DNA from: Blastococcus xanthinilyticus | Lineage (GTDB): Bacteria; Actinomycetota; Actinomycetes; Mycobacteriales; Geodermatophilaceae | Direction of reading: 5' to 3' | Assembly: GCF_008124835.1 (NCBI RefSeq) | Contig: NZ_VNHW01000003.1 | Location: 186,001 to 250,000 of the forward strand | Length of the DNA: 64,000 nucleotides | Shown: in pieces, positions 54,590 through 63,697 of the stretch | How positions within the stretch are numbered: position 1 is the stretch's first letter | Layout of the letters: each line of letters opens with the position of its first letter | The notes under the pieces: model-generated | What the model was told of the DNA's origin: nothing | Database searches by the model: none | What the model saw: only the letters and a program-made list of their open reading frames with translations | Translations under genes and position numbers: made by a program

Positions 54590-55915
54590 ATGGCCGAGAC
54601 CCCCGCACCGCTCGCCGGCGCCCAGGCCGAGGTGGCCGAGCTGCTGTCGGACCTGATCCGGATCGACACCACCAACACCGGCAGCACGGCCACCGGCGCG
54701 GGGGAGCGGGCCGCCGCCGAGTGGGTCGCCGGCAAGCTCGACGAGGTCGGCATCGGGTCGCAGATCTTCGAGTCCGAGCGCGGCCGGGCCAGCCTGGTCG
54801 CCCGCATCCCGGGCGCCGACCGCAGCCGCCCCGCCCTCCTGGTGCACGGCCACCTCGACGTCGTCCCCGCCGATCCGGCCGAGTGGAGCGTGCACCCGTT
54901 CTCCGGCGAGGAGCGCGACGGCTACATCTGGGGCCGGGGCGCGGTGGACATGAAGGACATGGACGCGATGGTCCTGGCGCTGGTGCGCGACTGGGCCCGC
55001 ACCGGCGTCCAGCCGCCGCGCGACATCGTGCTGGCCTACGTGGCCGACGAGGAGGCCGGCGGCAAGCTGGGCGCGCACTTCCTGGTCGACGAGCACGCCG
55101 ATCTCTTCGAGGGCTGCACCGAGGCGATCAGCGAGGTCGGCGGCTTCAGCATCACCGTCCGCGACGACCTGCGCCTCTACCTGGTCCAGACCGCGGAGAA
55201 GGGGCTGGCCTGGATGCGGCTGACCGCCGCCGGCCGGCCCGGCCACGGCTCCTTCGAGCACGACGACAACGCCGTCACCCGGCTGTGCGAGGCCGTTGCC
55301 CGCGTGGGCGCGCACCGCTTCCCGCTCACCCTCACCCCGCCCATGCGGCAGTTCATCGCCGCGATCGAGGACGCCTACGGCGTCGAGATCGACCCGGCCG
55401 AGCCCGAGCTCGCCCTGGCGCGGCTGGGCAGCATCAGCCGGATGATCGGCGCGGCGCTGCGCAACACCGCCAACCCCACGATGCTCGACGCCGGCTACAA
55501 GGCCAACGTCATCCCCGGCAGCGCCAGCGCCACCGTCGACGGCCGCTTCCTCTACGGCCAGGAGGAGGAGTTCGAACGCCAGCTCGCCGCGCTGATCGGC
55601 GAGGGCGTGCAGCGCGAGTGGCTGGTGCACGACCAGGCGGTGGAGACGACGTTCGACGGTGCGCTGGTCGACTCGATGGTCGCCGCGCTCAAGGCCGAGG
55701 ACGACGGCGCCCGGCCGGTGCCGTTCACGATGAGCGGTGGCACCGACGCCAAGAGCTTCCAGCGCCTGGGCATGCGGTGCTTCGGGTTCTCCCCGCTGCG
55801 GCTGCCGCCGGACCTGGACTTCGCCTCGCTGTTCCACGGCATCGACGAGCGGGTGCCGGTCGAGTCGCTGCGCTTCGGCATCCGGGTGCTCGACCGCTTC
55901 CTGCGCGCCAGCTGA
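54590..55915 (+). CDS. M20/M25/M40-family metallopeptidase
   Basis: The product is 441 residues. Metal ligands: LLVHGHLDVVPA, VDMKDMDAM and YVADEEAGG, then RPGHGSFEHDDNA in the dimerisation domain, and the last His is near the C-terminus (FHGIDERVPV). It hydrolyses a dipeptide, acyl-amino acid or carbamoyl substrate with two metal ions. It is cytoplasmic, with no signal peptide. Confidence 0.93.
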   Translation: MAETPAPLAGAQAEVAELLSDLIRIDTTNTGSTATGAGERAAAEWVAGKLDEVGIGSQIFESERGRASLVARIPGADRSRPALLVHGHLDVVPADPAEWSVHPFSGEERDGYIWGRGAVDMKDMDAMVLALVRDWARTGVQPPRDIVLAYVADEEAGGKLGAHFLVDEHADLFEGCTEAISEVGGFSITVRDDLRLYLVQTAEKGLAWMRLTAAGRPGHGSFEHDDNAVTRLCEAVARVGAHRFPLTLTPPMRQFIAAIEDAYGVEIDPAEPELALARLGSISRMIGAALRNTANPTMLDAGYKANVIPGSASATVDGRFLYGQEEEFERQLAALIGEGVQREWLVHDQAVETTFDGALVDSMVAALKAEDDGARPVPFTMSGGTDAKSFQRLGMRCFGFSPLRLPPDLDFASLFHGIDERVPVESLRFGIRVLDRFLRAS

Positions 55916-55978
55916 CCGCCGCGTCGCGGTCCGCGGGTGGAAGGCTGTGCAGAGCGCCGGACCCCACGGAGGTGCCCG

Positions 55979-56359
55979 ATGACCCTGCTCAGCGCGGTGC
56001 CCGCCCTGCCGGTCCGCGACATCCGGCGGTCGGTCGAGCACCTCGTGGCCCGGTTGGGCTTCACCGCCGGCTACGTCGACGCCGACTACGGCGTCGTCAC
56101 CCGCGACCGGGTGGAGCTGCACCTGTGGCCGGCCGACTCGCCGGGCGTGGCGGGAGCCGAGCCGCACCTGGCGGGGAGCGGCTCGTGCCGGATCGCGGTC
56201 GCCGACGTGGCAGCGCTGCACGACGAGCTGCGTGCGGGTGGGGTGGTGCACCCGAACGGCGGCCTGGACGACGGCCCGTGGGGCCGGGAGTTCACCGCCC
56301 TGGACGCCGACGGCAACGCGCTCACCTTCTTCCAGCCGGAGCGCCCGGGGCCGTTCTGA
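55979..56359 (+). CDS. VOC-superfamily / bleomycin-resistance-like protein
   Basis: The product is 126 residues: ALPVRDIRRSVEHLVARLGF, VTRDRVELHLWPADSP and GREFTALDADGNALTFFQPE are the paired beta-alpha-beta-beta-beta units of vicinal oxygen chelate proteins, in the glyoxalase/bleomycin-binding branch. GGAGG precedes the ATG. It may bind a drug or be an enzyme; unknown. Confidence 0.9.
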   Translation: MTLLSAVPALPVRDIRRSVEHLVARLGFTAGYVDADYGVVTRDRVELHLWPADSPGVAGAEPHLAGSGSCRIAVADVAALHDELRAGGVVHPNGGLDDGPWGREFTALDADGNALTFFQPERPGPF

Positions 56360-56405
56360 GCCCCGCGGCCACCCTCCGGGACGGGGCACGTGGTGTGATG
56401 CGACC

Positions 56406-57209
56406 GTGACGACTCCCACACCTGCCGCCGGTTCCGTCGCTCTGATCACGGGAGGGACCGGTGGCTTCGGCCGCGCTCTCGCCACCAAGCTGCGGGCCCT
56501 CGACGTCACCCCGGTGCTCGCCGACCTCGACAGCGAGCGCAACCGGCAGGTGGCCGCCGACCTCGGCTGCCCGTTCGTCGTCCTCGACGTCACCGACCGC
56601 GCCGCCAACGAGGCGGTCGTCGCCCAGGTGGAGGCCGAGCACGGCCGGCTGGACGCCGCCTACCTCAACGCCGGCATCTCGGCGGCCAAGAGCGACGACG
56701 CCCTCGACATGGACGAGTTCATGCGGGTCGTCCAGATCGACCTCTTCGGCGTCGTCTACGGAGCCGAGGCGGCCCGCCCGGCGATCAAGCGGGCCGGGGG
56801 AGGGGCGATCGTGGTGACGGCGTCGCTGGCCGGCCTGTCGCCGATGGCCGGCGACCCCGGCTACAGCGTGGCCAAGGGTGGCGCCATCGCGTTCGCCCGC
56901 TCCATGGCCCCCCGGCTGCAGCGCGAGGGCATCACCATCTCGGCCATCTGCCCGGGCTTCGCCGACACCGCGATCATCGACCGGATCCGCGACCAGTTCA
57001 CCGCCGCGAACTTCCCGGTGCTCACCGCCGAGGAGGTCGCCGACGCCATGGTCATGGCCTGGACGTCGGCCGAGCCCGGCGCCGCCTACGTCATCCAGCC
57101 GGGTGTGGGCACGGTGCCCTACAGGTTCAAGGGCGTCCCGTCGGCGAAGACCGCGAGCGGCGAGACCGCCGTCGTCCCCGAGGCGCTGCGCCCGCCGTCG
57201 ATGCGCTGA
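56406..57209 (+). CDS. SDR-family NAD(P)-dependent oxidoreductase
   Basis: The product is 267 residues from the GTG at 56406. LITGGTGGFGRALATKL, YLNAGISAA, the Ser in VTASLAGLS and the YxxxK pair in GYSVAKGG. The C-terminal tail (~residues 235-267) is longer than in the simplest SDRs. Substrate unknown. Confidence 0.92.
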   Translation: MTTPTPAAGSVALITGGTGGFGRALATKLRALDVTPVLADLDSERNRQVAADLGCPFVVLDVTDRAANEAVVAQVEAEHGRLDAAYLNAGISAAKSDDALDMDEFMRVVQIDLFGVVYGAEAARPAIKRAGGGAIVVTASLAGLSPMAGDPGYSVAKGGAIAFARSMAPRLQREGITISAICPGFADTAIIDRIRDQFTAANFPVLTAEEVADAMVMAWTSAEPGAAYVIQPGVGTVPYRFKGVPSAKTASGETAVVPEALRPPSMR

Positions 57210-57212
57210 GGC

Positions 57213-57776
57213 TCAGTCCTGCCGGCAGGCGAAGAGGAACGCCGGCGGGACGTTCCACGGCGTGATCCGCCAGCGCACCGAGGCGAACCGCTTCCGCAGC
57301 TCCGGCAGCAGCAGCGGCGAGTACTGGATGACCACGGTGGTGCCGCTGGGGGCGACCGCCCCGGGCAGCACGTCCAGTATCCGCCGCCGCAGGCCGGGCT
57401 CCAGCGAGGTGTAGGGCAGCGCGGACACGACGACGTCGGCGCGCGCGTCGCCCAGGTGGGCGCTGAGGTTCTCCGCGGAGTCGCAGACCACCTGCACGCG
57501 CGGATCGTCGAAGCGCTCGTCGAGCAGCTTCGCCAGCCGGGGGTCGATCTCCAGCGTGATCAACCGCGCCCCGGGTCGCAGGCGGGCCAGGATCTCCTGG
57601 GTCTGCGCCCCGGTGCCCGCCCCCAGCTCGACGACCAGGCCGGCGGCCGGCACGTCGGCCATGTCCAGCATGTCGCGGACCGCCGCGCGCGAGGTGGGCA
57701 GCACCGCGCCGACCTGTCGCGGGTGGGCCAGGAACGCGCCCAGGAAGCGCAGCCGGTCGGTCACGTGCTCGATCAT
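57213..57776 (-). CDS. Class I SAM-dependent methyltransferase, PmtA-like
   Basis: The product is 187 residues. RLRFLGAFLAHPRQVGAVLP at the start is typical of the phospholipid N-methyltransferase/rRNA-dimethylase-like group; motif I is VVELGAGTGAQTQEI, followed by LEIDPRLAKLL and VVVSALPYTSLE. It transfers a methyl group from SAM; the acceptor may be a phospholipid (inference). Confidence 0.88.
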   Translation of the reverse strand: MIEHVTDRLRFLGAFLAHPRQVGAVLPTSRAAVRDMLDMADVPAAGLVVELGAGTGAQTQEILARLRPGARLITLEIDPRLAKLLDERFDDPRVQVVCDSAENLSAHLGDARADVVVSALPYTSLEPGLRRRILDVLPGAVAPSGTTVVIQYSPLLLPELRKRFASVRWRITPWNVPPAFLFACRQD

Positions 57777-57896
57777 CGGTTCCCCTCCCGGGGCCGCCGG
57801 GAGGACAGCCACCGCTGCGCACCCTGGCACGCCGACGCCACCCGGGCCAAGCGGCCCCCGTGACGGCGGTCACGGGGTGTCTGGCAAGGTCGGGGC

Positions 57897-58853
57897 ATGC
57901 GTGCATGGCGGGTCCACGAACTCGGTGATCCCTCGAAGGTGATGAGCCTCGACGAGGTCGAGCAGCCCACCCCCGGTGAGGGCCAGGTGCTGGTGAAGGT
58001 GCGGGCCGCGGCCCTCAACTTCCCCGACGTGCTCATGGCGATGGGCACGTACCAGGAGAAGCCGCCGCTGCCCTACACCCCGGGTGTGGAGCTGTGCGGC
58101 GAGATCGTGGGCACCGGGCAGCGGGTCATCGGCTCGCCGGCCGGCGGCCCGGGCGCCTTCGCCGAGTACGCGCTCATGGACGCCGCCGCTGCGTTCCCCG
58201 CGCCCGAGGGGCTCTCCGACGAGAAGGCCGCCGCGCTCTACCTGACCTACCAGACCGGCTACGTCGGCCTGCACCGCCGGGCCGGCATCGCCGCGGGCGA
58301 CTGGGTGCTCGTGCACGCCGGGGCCGGCGGCGTCGGGACGGCGGCGATCCAGCTGGCGAAGGCCGCCGGCGCGAAGGTCATCGCCACCGCGGGCGGCTCC
58401 CGCAAGACGCAGGTGTGCACCGACCTCGGTGCCGACCACGTCGTCGACTACACGACCGAGGACTTCGTCCCCATCGTCAAGGAGGTCACCGGCGGGCACG
58501 GGGCGGACATCGTCTACGACCCGGTCGGCGGCGACGTCTTCGACAAGAGCACCAAGTGCATCGCCTTCGAGGGGCGGATCGTGGTCGTCGGGTTCACCAG
58601 CGGCCGGATCCCCGAGGCCCGGGCGAACCACCTGCTGGTCAAGAACTACAGCGTCGTCGGGCTGCACTGGGGGCTCTACCGCAAGCACGACCCGGCGGTC
58701 TTCGGCATGGTCCACGAGCAGCTGACCCGGCTGGTCGCCGACGGGCACGTCGACCCGCTGGTCGGCGCGGTGCACCCGCTCGAGGAGGCCCCGCAGGCGC
58801 TGGCCCGGCTGGCCTCCCGCGAGACCGTCGGCAAGGTCGTGCTCGTCCCCTGA
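57897..58853 (+). CDS. NADPH:quinone oxidoreductase family protein
   Basis: The product is 318 residues. VRAAALNFPDVLMAMG, YTPGVELCGEIV, the NADPH loop VLVHAGAGGVGTAAIQLAKA and DIVYDPVGGDVFDKS are typical of the zeta-crystallin-like MDR branch without zinc. It reduces quinones or enoyl compounds. It is divergent from the methyltransferase across 120 nt. Confidence 0.93.
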   Translation: MRAWRVHELGDPSKVMSLDEVEQPTPGEGQVLVKVRAAALNFPDVLMAMGTYQEKPPLPYTPGVELCGEIVGTGQRVIGSPAGGPGAFAEYALMDAAAAFPAPEGLSDEKAAALYLTYQTGYVGLHRRAGIAAGDWVLVHAGAGGVGTAAIQLAKAAGAKVIATAGGSRKTQVCTDLGADHVVDYTTEDFVPIVKEVTGGHGADIVYDPVGGDVFDKSTKCIAFEGRIVVVGFTSGRIPEARANHLLVKNYSVVGLHWGLYRKHDPAVFGMVHEQLTRLVADGHVDPLVGAVHPLEEAPQALARLASRETVGKVVLVP

Positions 58854-58893
58854 GGCCGGGGCCCGGCGGGACCCGGCCTAGCCTGGTCCCGCC

Positions 58894-59712
58894 ATGCCCT
58901 CCGACCCGCTCCCCGTGATCGACGACCGGTCGCACCTGCGGGCGGACTGCTCGCGGTGCGCCGGGCTCTGCTGCGTGGCGCCGGCGTTCGCCGCCTCGGC
59001 GGACTTCGCAATCGACAAGCCGGCGGGCACGCCCTGCCGGCACCTGGCCGACGACTTCCGCTGCGGCATCCACGACCGGCTGCGCGACGAGGGGTTCCCC
59101 GGCTGCACGGTGTTCGACTGCTTCGGCGCCGGGCAGCGGATCACCCAGCAGACCTTCGGCGGCCGCAGCTGGCGGGAGACGCCGGAGCTGGCCCGGGCGC
59201 AGTTCGCCGTCCTGCCGGTGATGCGCCAGCTGCACGAGATGCTCTGGTACCTCACCGAGGCGCGGGCGCTGCCCGCGGCCGGTGCGCTGGCCGGCGAGGC
59301 CGCGCGGCTGCGGGACGACGTCGAGGCGCTGACCCGCGGCACCGCCGACGAGCTGACCGGCCTCGACGTCGGAGCGCTGCGGGCCGCGGTGGGCGAGCTC
59401 CTGGGCCGGGTCAGCGACCGGGTCCGCGGGCGGGGGCGGGACCGGCGCGGGGCAGACCTCATGGGCCGCGACCTGCGCCGGACGGATCTGCGGGACGCCG
59501 GGTTGCGCGGCGCCTACCTCATCGGCGCCGACCTCCGGGGCGTCGACCTGGGGGCGGCGGACCTGCTCGGCGCCGATCTGCGCGCCGCCGACGTCCGGGG
59601 CGCCGACCTCGGCCGCTGCCTGTTCCTCACCCAGCCGCAGGTGTCGGCGGCCCGGGGGGATGCGGCGACGCGGATCCCGGCGGCGGTGCACCGCCCGGCG
59701 CACTGGGGCTAG
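58894..59712 (+). CDS. Cys-rich N-terminal domain fused to pentapeptide repeats
   Basis: The product is 272 residues. Residues ~18-70 carry eight Cys, including DCSRCAGLCCVAP, PCRHLAD, RCGIH and GCTVFDCFGAG, like the YkgJ/zinc- or iron-sulfur-binding group. Residues ~190-250 form pentapeptide repeats (ADLMGRDLRRTDLRDAGLRG ...), about 12 units making a right-handed helix. The fusion is recurrent in actinobacteria; role unknown. The stop overlaps the DUF5703 stop on the other strand. Confidence 0.88.
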   Translation: MPSDPLPVIDDRSHLRADCSRCAGLCCVAPAFAASADFAIDKPAGTPCRHLADDFRCGIHDRLRDEGFPGCTVFDCFGAGQRITQQTFGGRSWRETPELARAQFAVLPVMRQLHEMLWYLTEARALPAAGALAGEAARLRDDVEALTRGTADELTGLDVGALRAAVGELLGRVSDRVRGRGRDRRGADLMGRDLRRTDLRDAGLRGAYLIGADLRGVDLGAADLLGADLRAADVRGADLGRCLFLTQPQVSAARGDAATRIPAAVHRPAHWG

Positions 59713-59912
59713 ATGACCGGCTTGGGCAGGTAGGACAGCCGCGCGCGGCGCCGCAGGATCACCTTGCGGGTGCCGTCGGCGTGCAGCTGGAGGCGGGCCA
59801 GCTCCCAGCCGCCGACGTCGGACTGGAGGCTCAGCATGGTGGCGGCGGCGGACCGGGAGGTACCCGGCGGGATCCGCATCGGCGCGAACTCGTAGTCCCC
59901 AGCGGTGTTCAT
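59709..59912 (-). CDS. DUF5703 family protein (67 aa)
   Basis: DYEFAPMRIPPGTSRSAAAT and GWELARLQLHADGTRKVILR match the short DUF5703 proteins of actinobacteria, which often lie near M20 peptidases. No function assigned. Convergent with the pentapeptide gene. Confidence 0.85.
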   Translation of the reverse strand: MNTAGDYEFAPMRIPPGTSRSAAATMLSLQSDVGGWELARLQLHADGTRKVILRRRARLSYLPKPVI

Positions 59913-60047
59913 CCCGAGCGATTGTGCCTGCCGTTCCCGCTCCGGTCACGTCGTCGTCGCCTCCCTCACACCCGCCCGCCCTGCCGGGTCGTCGCCGGGA
60001 CGGCACGATGGGGACCGACCGAACCGCCTGCACAAAGGGAGGACGAC

Positions 60048-60320
60048 GTGACCCAGCCCGGTTCCACGAGCGACGTGCCCGACGCCGACCGCGCGGAGCA
60101 GGAGGCGCTCCTCGACCCGCCCGCCGTGGTCCGCACCGCGGAGGCCACGCCGCCGGCGGAGGACGTGCCCGAGGCCGACGCGCTCGAGCAGCAGCTGTCC
60201 GCCCGCCCCGGCGAGGCCGGTGGCCCCCGCGGACCGGTGGGCTACCGGGAGGCCGACGACGCCGACGTGCTGGAGCAGGAGACCGACGTCCCGATCGAGG
60301 ACGACCAGCCGGGGGAGTGA
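60048..60320 (+). CDS. Small acidic repeat protein, DUF5709-like (90 aa)
   Basis: GTG at 60048 follows AAAGGGAGG. The product repeats a unit of the form D-x-P-[DE]-A-D-x-x-E-Q three times (SDVPDADRAEQE, EDVPEADALEQQ, DDADVLEQETDVP). It is strongly acidic and probably disordered, as in the DUF5709 family. Function unknown. Confidence 0.75.
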   Translation: MTQPGSTSDVPDADRAEQEALLDPPAVVRTAEATPPAEDVPEADALEQQLSARPGEAGGPRGPVGYREADDADVLEQETDVPIEDDQPGE

Positions 60321-60522
60321 CCCCGGATCGGCAGCGGCTCGCGACGGGGCCCGGCGGTGCATCCGCCGGGCCCCGTCGCCGTTCCCGGGCCTCGTCGTCT
60401 CCCGTCCCGCCGCCGGCCGCACGGGTCCGCCGGGTGGGTGAAAGCCGCGGTTCCGGCCTGCCGGCCCGCCGGGGCGGGGGCAGGGTGGGACGACGGACGA
60501 CGCGACGGGGAGGTGGCCGGCG

Positions 60523-60834
60523 GTGACGGCGGACGAGCACGGCCGGGCTTCGACCGATGCGGAGGTGCGGGCCGCGGCCGAGCGCTGGGCGCGGGCCGCC
60601 GGGGTCCCGCCGTCGGTGGCGTTCGATGCCACCCCGCGGACGTCCACGACCGCCCGGTTCAGCCGCGGGGTGCTCCTGGGCCTGGCCGCCGGGGCCCTGC
60701 TCGCCACCCTCGCCGTGCTGGTGCAGGGCGCAGCGACGACCGCGGGCGCCTGGCCGCTGCTGGTGCCGGGCGTCGGCCTGCTGCTCCTGCACCTGGCGCG
60801 GCAGCGCCGCCGGACGGCGGGTCCGGCGAGCTGA
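60523..60834 (+). CDS. Small membrane protein (103 aa)
   Basis: GGGGAGG lies 9 nt before the GTG. A soluble N-terminus (EVRAAAERWARAAGVPPSVA) precedes two membrane helices near residues 48-68 and 74-92. No family recognised. Confidence 0.7.
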   Translation: MTADEHGRASTDAEVRAAAERWARAAGVPPSVAFDATPRTSTTARFSRGVLLGLAAGALLATLAVLVQGAATTAGAWPLLVPGVGLLLLHLARQRRRTAGPAS

Positions 60835-60857
60835 CGGCTCTTCTCACCACCGCCCGG

Positions 60858-60876
60858 TGTGGTTAGGCTGCCCTAA
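60858..60876. promoter_or_regulatory. IdeR/DtxR-like iron box
   Basis: TGTGGTTAGGCTGCCCTAA agrees with the consensus TWAGGTTAGSCTAACCTWA at 15 of 19 positions. It lies 17-35 nt before the DUF2470 start, where a bound repressor would block transcription or overlap the transcription start. It implies repression when iron is abundant. Confidence 0.7.
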
Positions 60877-60893
60877 CTACCCGAGGAGGGGTC

Positions 60894-61724
60894 ATGCCGA
60901 GCAGCCCGAGCCACCCAGTGCCCCCAGGCCACCCCGTGCCGCCGAACCCTCCTGTGCCGGAGCGCCGCCCCGAGCCGGTCGCCGTCGGCCCGGACGCCGC
61001 CGAGCGCGCCCGCACCGTCGCCACCCGCCCGGCGGCGACGGTGTGCGCCCCCGGCATCCAGGGCGGGCGGGTGCTCGCGCACACCGTCACCCGCGACGGC
61101 CAGGTGCTGCTCGTCGTGTCCCGCGACGGAGACCTCGCCACCGCGGTGCGCGCCGCGCCCGGCCAGGACCTCTCCACCCTGCTGATGGTGAGCGACCACG
61201 CGCCGGTGCCGCTGCGCTGCCCGGTCCGGGCGCAGCTGTGGCTCTCGGGCTGGGCCACCCCCGTCCGGCCGGCCGACCGGCGGACCGCCGTCCTCGCCTT
61301 CGCCGAGCAGCGCCCCGACCCGTCGCTGCTCGACGTCGGGCGCACCGCCGAGCTGCTGCGCCTGGACCTGGCGGAGGTGGTGCTGGGCGAGGCCGGCGCG
61401 GCCGCCGACGTCGGGCTGCAGGAGTTCCTGGCCGCCCGTCCCGACCCGCTGGCCGGCATCGAGGCCGAGCACCTCACGCACCTGGCCGCCGACCACGCCG
61501 ACGTGCTCGCCCTCCTGGCCGGCCGCCTCCCGGCCGGCCTGCTCGGCCCCGGCGACGTGCTCCGGCCGCTGGCCCTGGACCGGTTCGGCTTCCGGCTGCG
61601 GGTGGAGCGGCGGTTCGGGCACGTCGACGTCCGGGTGCCCTTTCCGCGGCCGCTCACCTGCGCCGGCCAGCTCGGCCCGGCGGTCGCCCGGGTGCTCTGC
61701 GCCGCCCGGGCCGCGCGCGGCTGA
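60894..61724 (+). CDS. DUF2470 / HugZ-like heme-iron utilisation protein
   Basis: The product is 276 residues from the ATG at 60894, preceded by GAGGAGG. The first ~30 residues are Pro-rich. Residues ~35-170 resemble the split-barrel flavin-like fold (LLVVSRDGDLATAVRAA, VLRCPVRAQLW-like core), and ~190-270 are the DUF2470 domain (EAEHLTHLAADHADVLALLA, DRFGFRLRVERRFGHVDVRV). Relatives include heme-degrading HugZ-type enzymes. The IdeR-like box upstream supports a link to iron or heme. Confidence 0.85.
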   Translation: MPSSPSHPVPPGHPVPPNPPVPERRPEPVAVGPDAAERARTVATRPAATVCAPGIQGGRVLAHTVTRDGQVLLVVSRDGDLATAVRAAPGQDLSTLLMVSDHAPVPLRCPVRAQLWLSGWATPVRPADRRTAVLAFAEQRPDPSLLDVGRTAELLRLDLAEVVLGEAGAAADVGLQEFLAARPDPLAGIEAEHLTHLAADHADVLALLAGRLPAGLLGPGDVLRPLALDRFGFRLRVERRFGHVDVRVPFPRPLTCAGQLGPAVARVLCAARAARG

Positions 61725-61726
61725 GT

Positions 61727-63697
61727 TCAGCCGGGAATCTCGCGCAGCAGCTCGGCGAGCCGGGTGCGGCGCGGCCGGACGTCGACGTCGCGCACCGCCC
61801 GGGCCAGCGCCCCGCCGCTCGCGTGCACGATCGACAGGTGCCGCTGGGCGCGGGTCAGGGCGGTGTAGACCAGCGGCCGGGAGAGCATCCCCCCGGCCTC
61901 GGGCGGCAGCACGACCACGACGCCGGGCCACTCCGAGCCCTGCGCCCGGTGCACGGTGATCGCCCAGCCGTGCCGGAGGTCGAACAGCGCCTGCCCGGAG
62001 ACCGTGACCGGCCCCGAGGCGAAGGCGACGTCCATCGACCCGTCGCCGGTCTTGGTGACCACGCCGACCTCGCCGTTGGCGAAGCCGGTCGGCTCCAGGT
62101 CCATGTGGTTGGCGGTCGCGACCACGCGGTCGCCGGGGTCGAAGCCGAACACCGCGCCATCGCCGGGGTTCAGCTTCGCCTTGAGCGCCTTGTTCAGCTC
62201 GATGGTGCCGGCCGGCCCGCGGTGCACCGGCGTCACCACCTGCACCGCCCCCGGCTCGATGCCCAGCGCCCGGGGGATGGAGTCGGTGACCAGCTGCACC
62301 ACCCGGCGGGCGGCCTCCGCGCTGCCCGTGGCGGGCACCACCACCACCTCGCGGTCGGGGGAGTCCACCGGCGGCAGCTCCCCGCCGCGCACGCCCGAGG
62401 CGAGCCGGGCGATCGCCCCGCCCTCGGCCTGCCGGTAGAGGGTGGTCAGCTCGGTCACCGGGACGGCGCCGGAGTCGATCAGGTCGCCGAGCACGTGCCC
62501 GGGGCCGATCGAGGGCAGCTGCGCCGGGTCGCCCACCAGCAGCAGGTGCGTGCCGTCCGGGCAGGCCTCCAGCAGCGCGGCGGTCAGCTCCACGTCCAGC
62601 ATCGAGGCCTCGTCGACCACGACGACGTCGGCGTCCAGCGGCCACTCCTCGGTGCGGGCGAAGCCACCCGAGGCACCCTGGGCGCCCAGCAGCCGGTGCA
62701 CCGTCACCGCCGGGTGGTCGGTGAGCTCCTCCAGCCGCTTGGCCGCCCGGCCGGTCGGAGCGGCCAGTGCGACGTCGGCGCCCTTGGCCCGCAGCAGCTT
62801 CACCACGGCGGCGACCGTGCGGCTCTTCCCGGTACCCGGCCCACCGGTGAGCAGGCTGACGCCGGCGGTGAGCACCTGGGCGACCGCCTGCTTCTGCGCC
62901 TCGTCCAGGCCCTGGGCCACCGACCGCACCGACGCCGGGTCGGCGATCCGCTCGGCGGAGGCCGCCAGCCGGGCGACGCCCTCGGCCACCGCCTCCTCGG
63001 CCATGCCGAACCGGGCCAGCGAGAGCGTCCGGAGCGCCGGATCCGGTTCGGGCAGCTCTGCGCCGTCTTCCCCGCCCACCCGGTCCTCGTCGACCTCCGG
63101 CTCGGGGGGCTCGTGCTCCAGCACCTCGCCGGAGTCGACGGCGGCCACCACCGCGGCCACCGGGTCGCCGATGCCCTCGGCCCGCAGCGCCGCCACGACC
63201 AGGTCGACCGGCAGCACGGTGTGCCCGTCCCGGGTGGCGGTGCGCAGCGTCAGCCCGACGATCGCCCGGCCGCGGCGGGTGTCCTGCCGGTCGGCGCCCT
63301 TGAGGACGGCGATGGCCAGCCGGTCGGCGTCGGCAAGGGCCACCGCGGGCAGCCCGAGCAGCGCCCACGGGTCGTCGCGCAGCCGGCGTGCGGCGTCGGG
63401 TCCCAGCCCGTCGGCGACCCCGGACGCGAGCTTGGCCGGCAGCCCGGCCGCCACCAGCATCTCGACGACCTCGTAGGTCGGGGCGGCGGCCAGGAAGCTG
63501 GAGAACAGCCGCTCGGCCCGCTGCCGGCCGACCCGGGGCAGCTTCACCAGCCGGTCGGCCGTGACGTCGTCCGGGGTGGTGATGCCGGCGGCCGGGAGGT
63601 CGGCGGCGGTGCGCTTGCCGAGCCCGGGCCACAGGCCCGCGGTGCAGAACGCGGCGAAGACCAGGTCCGGGCCGGGGGTGGGCGCTTCGGGCGTCAC
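61727..63697 (-). CDS. RecD2-like ATP-dependent DNA helicase
   Basis: The product is 656 residues from the GTG at 63697. Helix-hairpin-helix type N-terminal domain (ITTPDDVTADRLVKLPRVGR), Walker A LTGGPGTGKSRTVAAV (~residue 325), Walker B VVVDEASMLD, VGDPAQLPSIGPGHVL and the C-terminal VHRAQGSEWPGVVVVL with YTALTRAQRHLS. This is the SF1B RecD/TraA group; it unwinds 5'-to-3' in repair. It is coupled by GTGA to the aldo/keto reductase. Confidence 0.92.
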   Translation of the reverse strand: MTPEAPTPGPDLVFAAFCTAGLWPGLGKRTAADLPAAGITTPDDVTADRLVKLPRVGRQRAERLFSSFLAAAPTYEVVEMLVAAGLPAKLASGVADGLGPDAARRLRDDPWALLGLPAVALADADRLAIAVLKGADRQDTRRGRAIVGLTLRTATRDGHTVLPVDLVVAALRAEGIGDPVAAVVAAVDSGEVLEHEPPEPEVDEDRVGGEDGAELPEPDPALRTLSLARFGMAEEAVAEGVARLAASAERIADPASVRSVAQGLDEAQKQAVAQVLTAGVSLLTGGPGTGKSRTVAAVVKLLRAKGADVALAAPTGRAAKRLEELTDHPAVTVHRLLGAQGASGGFARTEEWPLDADVVVVDEASMLDVELTAALLEACPDGTHLLLVGDPAQLPSIGPGHVLGDLIDSGAVPVTELTTLYRQAEGGAIARLASGVRGGELPPVDSPDREVVVVPATGSAEAARRVVQLVTDSIPRALGIEPGAVQVVTPVHRGPAGTIELNKALKAKLNPGDGAVFGFDPGDRVVATANHMDLEPTGFANGEVGVVTKTGDGSMDVAFASGPVTVSGQALFDLRHGWAITVHRAQGSEWPGVVVVLPPEAGGMLSRPLVYTALTRAQRHLSIVHASGGALARAVRDVDVRPRRTRLAELLREIPG

